Source: Ohtaekwangia kribbensis (GTDB lineage: Bacteria > Bacteroidota > Bacteroidia > Cytophagales > Cyclobacteriaceae). Taken from it: a DNA stretch of 64,000 bases. Both the position numbers and the translations under genes were made by a program. How positions within the stretch are numbered: position 1 is the first letter of the stretch; each line of letters starts with the position of its first letter. The stretch is taken from positions 620,001 through 684,000 of the forward strand of contig NZ_JBHTKA010000008.1 of the NCBI RefSeq assembly GCF_042676245.1, in the 5' to 3' direction. The notes beneath the pieces are model-generated. The model searched no databases, had not been told where the DNA came from, and saw only the letters and a program-made list of their open reading frames with translations. This document shows, piece by piece, positions 26,825 to 36,200 of the stretch.

Positions 26825-27661
26825 TTAGCGCACCAGGTTGAGGAAAGTTGAGCCCAGGTTATCGGCTATGATTTTTTTATAGCGTACACTTTTACGATAA
26901 TCCGTTGTAAGAAATTCATTCCATACTTCATCCCAATCAGTTTGTTTGGCCATTATAAAACCAAGTTCTTCAGCATTACCCAGGTCAATGTCATGTCTTT
27001 TTACCGGGAGCTTTTTCCGCACCACGCCTACATATTCCGTAAAGTCGAGAATGGAAAAAACTTTTGCGTTCGAGGTAAGATGTTTAATAACGCTTTCGCT
27101 GGACGTGGCATATACTACATTAAGCGTTGGGTAGTATTGTTTTTTTATTTTATCAACATACTTCACGTGGGTACTTCCGGTTATCACCTCAGCGGTAAAA
27201 CCATTGAATGTTTTTGAAAGATCTTCGAGTTTAGCCAGCGTAGGAGCCTGTTGATTGGTAAGTAACACTAACTGCGTTGTCATATACGGAGGACTGAACT
27301 TCATTATTTTTTTTCGTTCCTCGGTAATACTGGTGTTGGTTACGCCCAGAATATTCGGAGTTGTCTGCGCTATTTTTAGAAAAGACGAGAACTCTTGTTC
27401 TTGTCCGGCATAGTTCAGGGTGAGGTTCGCCCCGTGTTTGGTCTTTACGTATTCAGCAAAATCTGAAAGTATATCTACGCACACTCCTTTCATTTTGCCA
27501 TTTACATTTTGAATAAGACCGGCCTGATCATAGTATACAATCGTTAACGTTCCGGATCCTTTTGATTTTACTTTCGACCAGCTGTCGCCCGTATACTTTT
27601 GGGAATACAACGGACTGAATACTGAACAGAGCAGGAGTAGTAGTAGGCTAGAATACTTCAT
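26825..27661 (-). CDS. Periplasmic solute-binding-like protein (SBP_bac_3 type)
   Basis: A 278-residue protein with a signal peptide (ending SPLYSQ) and the fold of amino-acid-type substrate-binding proteins (TLTIVYYDQAGLIQNVNGKMKGVCVDILSDF, TNTSITEERKKIMKFSPPYMTTQLVLL, and a C-terminal EELGFIMAKQTDWDEVWNEFL). No ABC permease or ATPase genes are nearby, so it may be a sensor or a non-transport binding protein. Confidence 0.8.
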   Translation of the reverse strand: MKYSSLLLLLLCSVFSPLYSQKYTGDSWSKVKSKGSGTLTIVYYDQAGLIQNVNGKMKGVCVDILSDFAEYVKTKHGANLTLNYAGQEQEFSSFLKIAQTTPNILGVTNTSITEERKKIMKFSPPYMTTQLVLLTNQQAPTLAKLEDLSKTFNGFTAEVITGSTHVKYVDKIKKQYYPTLNVVYATSSESVIKHLTSNAKVFSILDFTEYVGVVRKKLPVKRHDIDLGNAEELGFIMAKQTDWDEVWNEFLTTDYRKSVRYKKIIADNLGSTFLNLVR

Positions 27662-27722
27662 AATTAGTGATGGAGTAAACGATCTCCGTCACTAATATAG
27701 TGTAATTGCTGACACATGAAAA

Positions 27723-28118
27723 TTACAGGATGTCACTCTTTACACGAACAAACTTTCTGTCCAGCCAATGAAGAACGAGAATAAAGATCGCTCCGAACAC
27801 AAACAGACCTTTGTAAGCTGATATACCCGACAGAAAACCTGCACTGATTTTGAAACCGGTAAATGCAATGGCTACTATCATCACGATGATCAAGAGTACA
27901 ATTCCAGCACACAACCAGAAATATTCGCGCTTGGCAGCACGCGCCTGTTCGCGTTGAATTTTATGAACAACACCCTCTGCGAACGATGCGGGTAAAGCAA
28001 AAGCCGGTTCCTTCTCCAACGCTGAAAAGATCTGTTGATATACTTTTTCATCATCAGAACCCAAACCTGAAAATCCGGCTTCAATTTTTTCCTGCAGTTT
28101 TTTATCGGCCTCACTCAT
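27723..28118 (-). CDS. Putative membrane partner of the ECF sigma factor
   Basis: A 131-residue protein from the ATG at 28118, which overlaps the sigma stop by 4 bases (ATGA). A cytoplasmic, acidic N-terminal half (DKKLQEKIEAGFSGL, DDEKVYQQIFSALEKEPAF) is followed by two membrane helices at about 62-86 and 95-117. The layout and coupling fit an anti-sigma factor, though no zinc-binding HxxxCxxC motif is present. I infer the role from position and topology only. Confidence 0.6.
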   Translation of the reverse strand: MSEADKKLQEKIEAGFSGLGSDDEKVYQQIFSALEKEPAFALPASFAEGVVHKIQREQARAAKREYFWLCAGIVLLIIVMIVAIAFTGFKISAGFLSGISAYKGLFVFGAIFILVLHWLDRKFVRVKSDIL

Positions 28119-28678
28119 AACCACTCTTCTTTTGGTAAAATGTTTTTTACTTTTTCTTTCAGGAGCGTTCGCGCTCTGAAGATATAATTTTTTACAGTGC
28201 CCTCCGGCATATTGGTTACAGAACCTATCTCTTCGTAGGTCATGCCTTCTACATGATAAAGTGTAAGTACCAGTTTATAGTTCGTAGGCAACAAGTCAAC
28301 CAGCTTCATTACGAAAGAGTCCATGTCATTATCTTCCATCAACGATTCTGGATTTACATCTTCTGTAAAATGTGCCGTATAACTTTCGTCCTCCGGAATG
28401 GCTGTGTACAACATCTTTTTCTTTCGCATGTGGTTAATGGCATGACGATAGGCAATGGTGGCGATCCACGTGGAGAGCCTGGACTGAAAATTAAACTCTG
28501 CCAGTTTTTCGTACACTTTTAAAAAAACGTCCTGGCAAAGTTCTTCACGCTCCTCGTCATTTTTTACCAGGCGGCTTATCATATGAGCAACAAGCCTTTC
28601 ATGTTGCCGGATCAGCAACGTGAAGGCCTGCATATCTCCCCGCAAGGTTCTAGAGATGAGTGCCCGATCGTCTGTCAT
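28115..28678 (-). CDS. ECF-type RNA polymerase sigma factor
   Basis: A 187-residue sigma-70 factor from the ATG at 28678 (MTDDRALISRTLRGDMQAF). Region 2 (DVFLKVYEKLAEFNFQSRLSTWIATIAYRHAINHMRKKK) and region 4 (LLPTNYKLVLTLYHVEGMTYEEIGSVTNMPEGTVKNYIFRAR) are clear; region 3 is absent as in ECF factors. A longer frame to 28777 adds an unlikely hydrophobic leader. The promoter region faces the divergent gene at 28839. The adjacent membrane protein may control it. Confidence 0.92.
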   Translation of the reverse strand: MTDDRALISRTLRGDMQAFTLLIRQHERLVAHMISRLVKNDEEREELCQDVFLKVYEKLAEFNFQSRLSTWIATIAYRHAINHMRKKKMLYTAIPEDESYTAHFTEDVNPESLMEDNDMDSFVMKLVDLLPTNYKLVLTLYHVEGMTYEEIGSVTNMPEGTVKNYIFRARTLLKEKVKNILPKEEWL

Positions 28679-28838
28679 TGAGTTGTTAGACAAGTTAGCA
28701 AGCAAAGATGTTGCAGAAAGGAAGAAAAATATTGAGCCTGCAAATGGATGCTGATTTTCTTGAAAATAAATAACCAAGTCTGCAACATCGCGGTACAGTC
28801 GCGTGTCTTACGCTTCAAAACAAAAACACGAAACAGTT

Positions 28839-29180
28839 ATGGAACATGTACTCATGCCAATCGCGATTATAGGAAGCTTTGGTACTTCTTTATACTTCTT
28901 CACAAAAGTGCTTACCGATTATATTCTTAAAAAGAAGATGATTGAAAAAGGCTTTGTTAATGAAGAGAGTCAATCAATCTTCAAGTCACATTCCGCTGAA
29001 GACAATAAATATAGTTCTTTGAAATGGGGACTGATCGCACTGTCAGGCGGCGTGGCGTTGATCTTAATGGATTCACTCGAAGTTCGTCCGGACTCAACAT
29101 TACCTTACGGAATTTTTGCTGTTGCTCTTTCTCTCGGTTTTCTGCTATACTTCTTCCTGGTGAAACGTGCTGCTAAATAA
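28839..29180 (+). CDS. DUF6249-like small membrane protein
   Basis: A 113-residue protein from the ATG at 28839 (MEHVLMPIAIIG); the GTG at 28803 is an alternative. Three hydrophobic segments (about 5-27, 60-76 and 85-107) are separated by a charged loop with FVNEESQSIF. It resembles the DUF6249 family found next to ECF sigma factors in Bacteroidota. It is divergent from the sigma gene, which supports a joint regulatory unit. Confidence 0.6.
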   Translation: MEHVLMPIAIIGSFGTSLYFFTKVLTDYILKKKMIEKGFVNEESQSIFKSHSAEDNKYSSLKWGLIALSGGVALILMDSLEVRPDSTLPYGIFAVALSLGFLLYFFLVKRAAK

Positions 29181-29237
29181 GCAGTACGATTTACTCACTT
29201 CTTATACTATATACCCTCACCTCTTTTCACTTTCTTT

Positions 29238-31670
29238 ATGATTAAAAACTATATACAGGTTGCCATGCGCAATCTGAAGAGGCATAAATTTTTCTCTTTC
29301 ATAAATATATTCGGACTAGCCATCAGCATGTCTGTATGTCTCGGCATTATCATGCTGGTAGCAGACCAACTCACCTACGACCGCTATAATACAAAACGCG
29401 ATCGGGTATACCGGGTCATCACGCGCAACCTCAATCCCGATGGTTCGTCTTCCGGTAATGATTACTCGACTTCACCTCAGCCGGTGGCGCAGGCAATGCT
29501 CGAAGAATACACCGGTGTGGCAAAAGCGGTTCGCATCCGCAGAGGATTTGGTAATAATTGGCTCGAACTCGATCCGGGTCGCGACATCAATATTCCTATA
29601 TCTGGTTTTTTTGTAGATCAGGATGCGCTTGACGTTTTCGAATACGAGCTTGAACTCGGTGATCCAAAAACCGCATTGAAAGATCCTTATTCTGTTGTTA
29701 TTACAAGCAAGGCTGCTAAAAAATTATTCAGCAACAACAATCCGGTAGGCGAGGTTATCAAAGTCGGAAAGCTGGGAGAGTATAAAGTTACCGGTGTATT
29801 GAAAGAAACTGAACACAAATCACACATTGTCTTTGAAGGACTCGCCTCGTACTCAACCATTAAAAGTCTCGAAGCCGATAGTACTTTCGACCGTAACGAT
29901 TCGGGTTGGGATAATTTCACAGCGGGCTGGGTATATCTGTTACTGGAAGAAGGGCAATCGCCCACCGAGATCGAAAGACACTTAAACGACTTCGCGAAAA
30001 AGCAACAAGTCGATAAAGCTGAAAGTAAAGACGAGCGAAAAATTGAGTTTTACCTTCAGAATCTTTCAAGTATAACACCCGGAGGTTTTATCAACAATCC
30101 GATTGGTCCGTTCATGCCGCGAATCTTTGTATACTTTTTTGGTGGGTTGGCTTTGATCGTCATGGTAACGTCATGCTTCAACTATACCAATCTTTCAATA
30201 GCACGCGCGTTAACTCGTGCGAAAGAAATTGGTATACGAAAAGTAAACGGAGCGTATCGCTATCAGATATTTTCTCAATTTATATCAGAGGCGGTGATCA
30301 TGTCGCTCTTTGCACTGGGGCTTTCACTTTTGTTTTTGCTCGCGGTTAAACCGTTTATGCTCAACCTCCGTTTTGCCCAGGCGCTCCGTTGGGACCTGGA
30401 GGGAAATATATATGTATACAGTGTGTTTGTTGTCTTCAGCATCTGCGTTGGACTGCTCGCAGGATTTTTCCCAGCGGTTATACTTTCAAAATTTCAACCG
30501 GTAAAAGTTTTCAAAAATATAGGTGGCAGCCTGAAGCTGTTCTCACGAATGGGTTTGCGTAAGTCGCTGTTGGTTGTACAGTTTACCTTGTCACTCATTT
30601 TTATTCTTTCCGTGTTACTGCTTTATAATCAACTTCAGCTTTTTGTGAAGGCCGATCATGGTTTCGACATGGCCAATAAGATCAATGTTCAATTGAACCG
30701 ATCATCTTATGGGGCACTCAAAACACAACTTGGCTCCTATGGCACTATACAAAGTATAGCGGCAGCTTCACACGTCCCGGCAACGGGTGTTACCTATGGC
30801 GATAATTTCAAAAAACAATTGAGTGATAAAGAGAGTAGTATGGTAGACTACTTTGTAGTTGATGAAGGATATCTTGAAAACATGGGCATACCTTTGCTGG
30901 CCGGTAAAAATTTTGACGCACAGGCCGGTGATAAAAATAAGAGTTGGATTATCATCAACGAAGAAGCCGTAAAGAGTTTTCAATTCGCTACACCACACGA
31001 TGCCATTGGCGAATTTATCTATAACGCATTCGACTCATCAAAATTTGAGATCATCGGTGTGATAAAAGATTACAATCACCAGATGATGATGAGTAAAGTA
31101 GAGGCGATGGCACTACGGTATAATCCGGAGCAATTCAATATTCTGCAGGTAAAATATACTGGGAGTCGTGAAGACGCAGTAAAAAATATAGAAGCAGCTT
31201 GGGCTAAAGTAAATCCAACACTAAAACTTGACTATCGCGATTTTGAAGAAGAGGTAAGATCATTTTACAAAACCGTATTTGCTGATTTTGTAAATATCAT
31301 TGGCGTGATCGCCTTTATGGCTATTGTTATTTCATGTCTCGGTTTACTCGGCATGGCCACCTATACCACGGAAACCAGATTGAAAGAAATTTCGATTCGT
31401 AAAGTTCTAGGTTCCAGCAATCGCTCTCTGGTGCTTTTACTTTCGAAGAGTTTTATACTTCTCATTGTTATCGCCATTGTACTGGCGGTACCCGCTGCAT
31501 GGTTTATCAATAACTTATGGTTACAACTGATTGCCTACCGTACAGAGCTAAGTATAGGTGTGATTGGTTCTGGCGTATTAATTCTTATCGCACTCGGAGG
31601 CCTCACCATTGGTTCGCAAACTATACGTGCCGCGTGGGCAAACCCGGTTGATAATTTGAAAAATGATTAG
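29238..31670 (+). CDS. ABC transporter permease, MacB/FtsX type (double)
   Basis: An 810-residue permease of the type common in Bacteroidota: cytoplasmic start MIKNYIQVAMRNLKRHKFFS, helix 1 at about 19-40, a large MacB_PCD periplasmic domain, three FtsX helices with the cytoplasmic motif RTKEIGIRKVNGA-like RAKEIGIRKVNGA, a second periplasmic domain, and three last helices with ETRLKEISIRKVLGSS. No ABC ATPase gene is adjacent. Such permeases work as mechanotransmission pumps or exporters of antimicrobials or lipoproteins. Its stop overlaps the convergent comF stop by 4 bases. Confidence 0.9.
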   Translation: MIKNYIQVAMRNLKRHKFFSFINIFGLAISMSVCLGIIMLVADQLTYDRYNTKRDRVYRVITRNLNPDGSSSGNDYSTSPQPVAQAMLEEYTGVAKAVRIRRGFGNNWLELDPGRDINIPISGFFVDQDALDVFEYELELGDPKTALKDPYSVVITSKAAKKLFSNNNPVGEVIKVGKLGEYKVTGVLKETEHKSHIVFEGLASYSTIKSLEADSTFDRNDSGWDNFTAGWVYLLLEEGQSPTEIERHLNDFAKKQQVDKAESKDERKIEFYLQNLSSITPGGFINNPIGPFMPRIFVYFFGGLALIVMVTSCFNYTNLSIARALTRAKEIGIRKVNGAYRYQIFSQFISEAVIMSLFALGLSLLFLLAVKPFMLNLRFAQALRWDLEGNIYVYSVFVVFSICVGLLAGFFPAVILSKFQPVKVFKNIGGSLKLFSRMGLRKSLLVVQFTLSLIFILSVLLLYNQLQLFVKADHGFDMANKINVQLNRSSYGALKTQLGSYGTIQSIAAASHVPATGVTYGDNFKKQLSDKESSMVDYFVVDEGYLENMGIPLLAGKNFDAQAGDKNKSWIIINEEAVKSFQFATPHDAIGEFIYNAFDSSKFEIIGVIKDYNHQMMMSKVEAMALRYNPEQFNILQVKYTGSREDAVKNIEAAWAKVNPTLKLDYRDFEEEVRSFYKTVFADFVNIIGVIAFMAIVISCLGLLGMATYTTETRLKEISIRKVLGSSNRSLVLLLSKSFILLIVIAIVLAVPAAWFINNLWLQLIAYRTELSIGVIGSGVLILIALGGLTIGSQTIRAAWANPVDNLKND

Positions 31671-32365
31671 GCTTCGGCAATACATGCTATATTAATTTCT
31701 GAGCAACCGTTTTGCTTAAGTACATGAGCACAAGCTTCAATGGTAGCACCTGTTGTTACTACATCATCCACCAGAAGGATCCTCTTACCTTTCACGGTAA
31801 CAGGATCTTTCACGTGGAAAACTTCGCTAACATTTTGCCAGCGGTTCAGTTTATTCTTCTTGGTTTGTGTATCCGTCTTTACAAGTCTGGTGATGATTGT
31901 ATCCGAGAAAGGTATATTTAACTTCATCGATAATCCTTCAGCAAACTTTGCACTCTGGTTATAACCGCGTTTTCTTTTTCGGGATGAATGAAGCGGAACC
32001 GGTATAATAATATCCGTTTGTATAATTTTAGCATCCACCAGTTTCTGTCCTAAAACTTTACCGAGCATAATGCCTACTTCCGGGCGGTTCTTATACTTCA
32101 GCGCATGAAGTATATGCTGTACACGACTGCTCTTGGCAAACTTGAAAAGTGCTGCAGCTTTTGTTACTTCGAACCGGTGCGATAATCTCACTCGCAACTC
32201 GTTGTTGATTTCTTTGTGATGAGACGTTTGAGGCATCTCTAACATACAACGCGTACAGACAAGTTCTTCACCTTTGGCCAGTGAATCTGAACAGGCAACA
32301 CAACAATTCGGAAAGAAGAGCGAGACGAAATCGGAGATTAACTCCCTGAAAATAGAATTAGCCAT
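31667..32365 (-). CDS. ComF-family phosphoribosyltransferase-like protein
   Basis: A 232-residue protein with a zinc-binding N-terminal Cys cluster (CCVACSDSLAKGEELVCTRC) and a C-terminal phosphoribosyltransferase-type fold with the PRPP loop RILLVDDVVTTGATIEAC. ComF homologues take part in DNA uptake during natural transformation in some bacteria, and in others are of unknown function. The tail-to-tail overlap with the upstream permease is unusual for unrelated genes but harmless. Confidence 0.9.
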   Translation of the reverse strand: MANSIFRELISDFVSLFFPNCCVACSDSLAKGEELVCTRCMLEMPQTSHHKEINNELRVRLSHRFEVTKAAALFKFAKSSRVQHILHALKYKNRPEVGIMLGKVLGQKLVDAKIIQTDIIIPVPLHSSRKRKRGYNQSAKFAEGLSMKLNIPFSDTIITRLVKTDTQTKKNKLNRWQNVSEVFHVKDPVTVKGKRILLVDDVVTTGATIEACAHVLKQNGCSEINIACIAEA

Positions 32366-32423
32366 TTTGAAATATATTTGCCAGCAACTGTGTTTTTAAA
32401 TGTACTAAATCAAAAATTATTTT

Positions 32424-32765
32424 ATGGGACTTGTTGAAGATTTTAATACATATCGTAGCAAGATGAACGATAAGATCATGGCTTCCGATAGTCTGATCAT
32501 TAAACGAATATTCAATCTCGACACAAACGCTTATGCCGAAGGACACCTGGATGTAAAGTCAAAAGAACTTATCGGCTTAACCTGTTCACTCGTTCTTCGC
32601 TGTGACGACTGCGTTCGCTATCATTTAGGAAAATGCAAAGAAGTTGGTTTTACCACTGAAGAAGTTCACGAAGCAATTGGAGTTGCAACATTGGTAGGAG
32701 GTACCATCGTAATTCCACATTTACGCAGAGCGTTTGAGTATTGGGAGGAACTTCAAAATGTTTAA
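32424..32765 (+). CDS. Carboxymuconolactone decarboxylase / AhpD-like protein
   Basis: A 113-residue protein with the AhpD core Cys-x-x-Cys plus His, C60-D-D-C63 and H67 in LRCDDCVRYHLGKC. Family members are peroxidase or disulfide-reducing proteins, or true decarboxylases. The stretch EVHEAIGVATLVGGTIVIPHLRRAF is typical. It overlaps the next gene by 8 bases. Confidence 0.9.
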   Translation: MGLVEDFNTYRSKMNDKIMASDSLIIKRIFNLDTNAYAEGHLDVKSKELIGLTCSLVLRCDDCVRYHLGKCKEVGFTTEEVHEAIGVATLVGGTIVIPHLRRAFEYWEELQNV

Positions 32766-33132
32766 GCGCGATCTCGAACTTGAACGAACCTGGTCTGCAT
32801 TACTCCTCGGTATAGAAGGTATGGTTGGAAAAAAACCAAAAGATCTGAACAGTGTACTTTTTCTGATTGGCGTGCAGGAGTTGGGAAAAGGCAATCGGGT
32901 TTTCAGTAAAGAAGAAAAGCAGGACCTAATGCACATCGGCATCTGCAAAGTGCTTAGCTACTCGGGTTATTATGAACTGGAAGGTCAGGATAAAGATGGC
33001 TGGCCTCATTGGAAGCTCATTAAAAAATTGCCCCATTTTGATTTACTCGAACAAGAGAAGTTGTTGAGGATGCATGTGATCGAGTATTTCGAAAAAGAGT
33101 TCGATTGGACTAAGCCTGAACACAATCCTTAG
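32758..33132 (+). CDS. Conserved hypothetical protein coupled to the AhpD-like gene
   Basis: A 124-residue protein, no signal or membrane segments, starting with the ATG at 32758 inside the end of the preceding gene. It is largely helical, with KDLNSVLFLIGVQELGKGNRVFSKEEKQDLMHIG and a C-terminal LLEQEKLLRMHVIEYFEKEF. I do not recognise a family. Overlap with the AhpD-like frame implies co-translation and a shared task, probably redox-related. Confidence 0.7.
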   Translation: MFKRDLELERTWSALLLGIEGMVGKKPKDLNSVLFLIGVQELGKGNRVFSKEEKQDLMHIGICKVLSYSGYYELEGQDKDGWPHWKLIKKLPHFDLLEQEKLLRMHVIEYFEKEFDWTKPEHNP

Positions 33133-33164
33133 TCTGTTGTCCGTTTTACACCAGTGCTTTGTTT

Positions 33165-33206
33165 TGAAAGTTGGGAGCCGCTATCTTCGGTGTCTCTCAA
33201 CTTTCA
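33165..33206 (+). terminator. Hairpin terminator
   Basis: A 12-13-bp stem (33165-33177 with 33194-33206, one G-T pair) with a 16-base loop, followed by a T-rich stretch to about 33225. It separates the AhpD-like pair from the DUF4175 gene. Confidence 0.75.
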
Positions 33207-33245
33207 GTCTGGTTGTTTCGTTTTTGACTATAAATATAAATCCAT

Positions 33246-36200
33246 ATGGGAACGGGTGTAGAGCAGATACATGAGAAGATCAAGTCCTTCAAACGGAAGT
33301 ACTATCTCAACATTTTCATACGAGGTGCCATTCTCTCGCTGTCAATTCTCGCATCGTACTTTCTGATTGCCGCGCTTGTTGAATATAATTTGTGGCTCAG
33401 TCCATGGGCGAGATTCTTAATCTTCTTTACGTTTCTCGCTGTAGCTGCATTCTGCACCTATCGGTTTCTGAAAGAACCACTTCGCTGGTGGATCATCAAA
33501 CGAGGAATGGATGAAGAGCAAAGTGCAAAAATTATCGGTAGCCATCTACCTCACGTTAGCGACAGACTTCTCAACCTTATCCAACTCAGCTCTTCCAAAA
33601 GCGACTCCGCTCTAACCTACGCGAGCATCCAACAAAAGTCCCAGGATTTCGCACCCATCCAATTTGATAGTTTTATTGATATACGCGAGAACAGAAAATA
33701 CCTGCGCTATCTCATTATACCCTTCGTTGCCATTTTTGCAATCATCATTTTCAACAGCAGCATCTTAACACTCAGCACCCAACGCATTGTAAATTTTACA
33801 CAGCAATATTCTCCACAGCCTCCTTTTAAATTTAATGTAGCCGACAAATCGCTAACCGCATTTTACAACGAAGATCTCTCTGTAAACATAACGTTGGATG
33901 GGCAGGCCGTTCCAGATGATGCTTACCTCATTACGGGTGAACGCAGAATTAAACTGGATCACAAAGGCAACGGTGAGTTTACTGCCGTTTTCGAAAATGT
34001 GCAGACTGCATTTGATTTTCAACTTGAGGCAGCGGGGTTTTATTCAGAAATGTTTCACGTTTCACTTGTTAACAGACCTGAACTCACACAATTCAACATT
34101 GAGCTTGAGTACCCTCGTTATCTGCAACGTCAACCAGAAAAGATTGTAAACTCCGGAAACCTTGAAATTCCCGAGGGAACGAAAGTAAAATGGAATCTGA
34201 CAACAGTAAATGCAGAGAAAGCAAGCATTTTGTTCTCCTCCGAAAACGCTCCTCAAAATTTTCAAGAATCTGACAACCAATTCTTTAACTATATAAAAGA
34301 GTTTAGAAATCCTGATCAATATGAAATTCTACTGGAAAACGACAGGAGCAAAAACAAAGAAAGAATAGCCTACCAGGTTGAAGTCATCAAAGATCAGCAT
34401 CCCCAGATTTCCGTTAATAACTTCAAAGACTCAGTTTTATACCAAAGAATTATTTTGGGAGGCTCGATTGGAGATGATTATGGAATTACACAATTGACAC
34501 TTCATTTCAGAATAAGAAATAAAAACCAAAAAGAGATTTTATCGAGATCGGTAAATATTCCAATTTCCAAAGTCCAAAATCAGCAAAGCTTCTTTTACAA
34601 TTGGTCTGTTGATTCGTTGAAGCTCAGTCCAGGCGAACAACTTGAATATTATTTGCAAGTGTGGGATAACGATGGCGTAAATGGTCGAAAATCCAGCAAA
34701 ACGGGTTTTTACACATTTTTGATTCCTACCAAGGATAATCTGGTGACCGAGATTCGAAACTCGCAAAATCAGACCGAGCAAAAAATCAATCAGAGCGAGT
34801 CTAAAGCAAACAAGCTTCAGAATCAGATAGAGCAGGCCGCACAGAAGTTAAAAGGCAAACAGAATCTCGATTGGCAGGATAAGAAGATGCTGGAAGACAT
34901 TGTTCAGCAGAAACAGAGTCTGGATCAAATGCTCGAAAAGTTAAAAGAAGAGAATAAGCTGCTGGAAGAGAAAAAAGAGGCTTTTACAAAACAGGACGAA
35001 CGCATTCGCGAAAAAGCCCAGCAGATCCAGAAGCTAATGGAAGAACTCTTAGATGAAGAAACCAAAAAGTTGTTTGAAGAACTGCAGAAGCTATTGAAGG
35101 AAAATGCTGATATCAACAAGCTTCAGAAAGTGCTCGATAAACTCAATCAAAACACAAACAACCTGGAGAAAGAGCTCGAGCGCACACTGGAGTTATTCAA
35201 ACAACTTCAATACGATTATAAACTTGATCAAGCCATTGAAGACATAAAAGAACAAGTCCAGGATCAAAAATCACTTTTGGAGAAAACTGAATCTTTGGAA
35301 AAGGAAAAATCCGGAAAGAATCAAAAAGGGGAAAAGAAAGGCGAGCAAAACGAAAAGAATCAAAAGGGAGATAAAAGCAACGATCAGCAGAATGGAGAGG
35401 ATCAGAAGTCAGAAAGCCAAGAACTGGCAAAAGAACAGGAAAAGCTAAAAGAGCAATTCAAACAAACTTCTGAAAAGCTCGATGAGCTTAAGAAACTGGG
35501 GGAAGAGCTGGATAAAGGTGAAGAATTGCCTTCAGAGGAAGAAATGGATCAAAACGAGCAACAACAAGACGAAAGTCAGGAGATGCTTGAACAGAACCAG
35601 CCATCTAAATCCAAAACGCCTCAACAGAAAGCTATTCAGCAAATGCAGAAGATGCAGCAGCAAATGGAGGGTGCACAAAGTTCCATGAATATGGAAATGG
35701 ACATGCAGAATATGGAATCATTACGTCAAATCATCCATGGACTTGTAAAACTCTCATTTGACCAAGAAAACCTGATGAAGGGCCTGGCTGAATTAAATCA
35801 GAGCGACCCGCGTTTTAATACGCTTGCTCAGCAACAGCTGAAGTTAAAAGATGATGCTCGTGTTTTAGAAGACAGTCTTTTAGCGCTTGGAAAGCGTGAT
35901 CCTTTTATGGGTTCTTTTGTAACAAAAGAGGTTGGCGAACTAAACGATCATCTGGACAAAGTAATTGAAGCCAACCGTGAACGGAAGAGACCACAAGCTT
36001 CTTCTGAAATGCAGGCCAGCATGACTTCTATCAATAATCTGGCTTTGATGCTGGATGATCACTTCGACATGATGATGCAGATGATGGCTAATGCCAAACC
36101 ATCGATGGGAAAATCCAAGAAAGGTCAGAAGCCAAGCTTGAGTCAAATGCAGCAGCTGCTCAATCAAAAGATTCAGGAATTAAAAGGTAGCGGTAAATCA

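Noticed and set aside
28467..28476. TCCACGTGGA in the sigma factor gene.
   Set aside because: Only a 10-bp match to the parS-like core; not flanked by the GT/AC pair, and coding.
31815..31828. A CACGTG-centred sequence in comF that looks like parS.
   Set aside because: The arms do not match GTTCC/GTTTC and the palindrome is imperfect.
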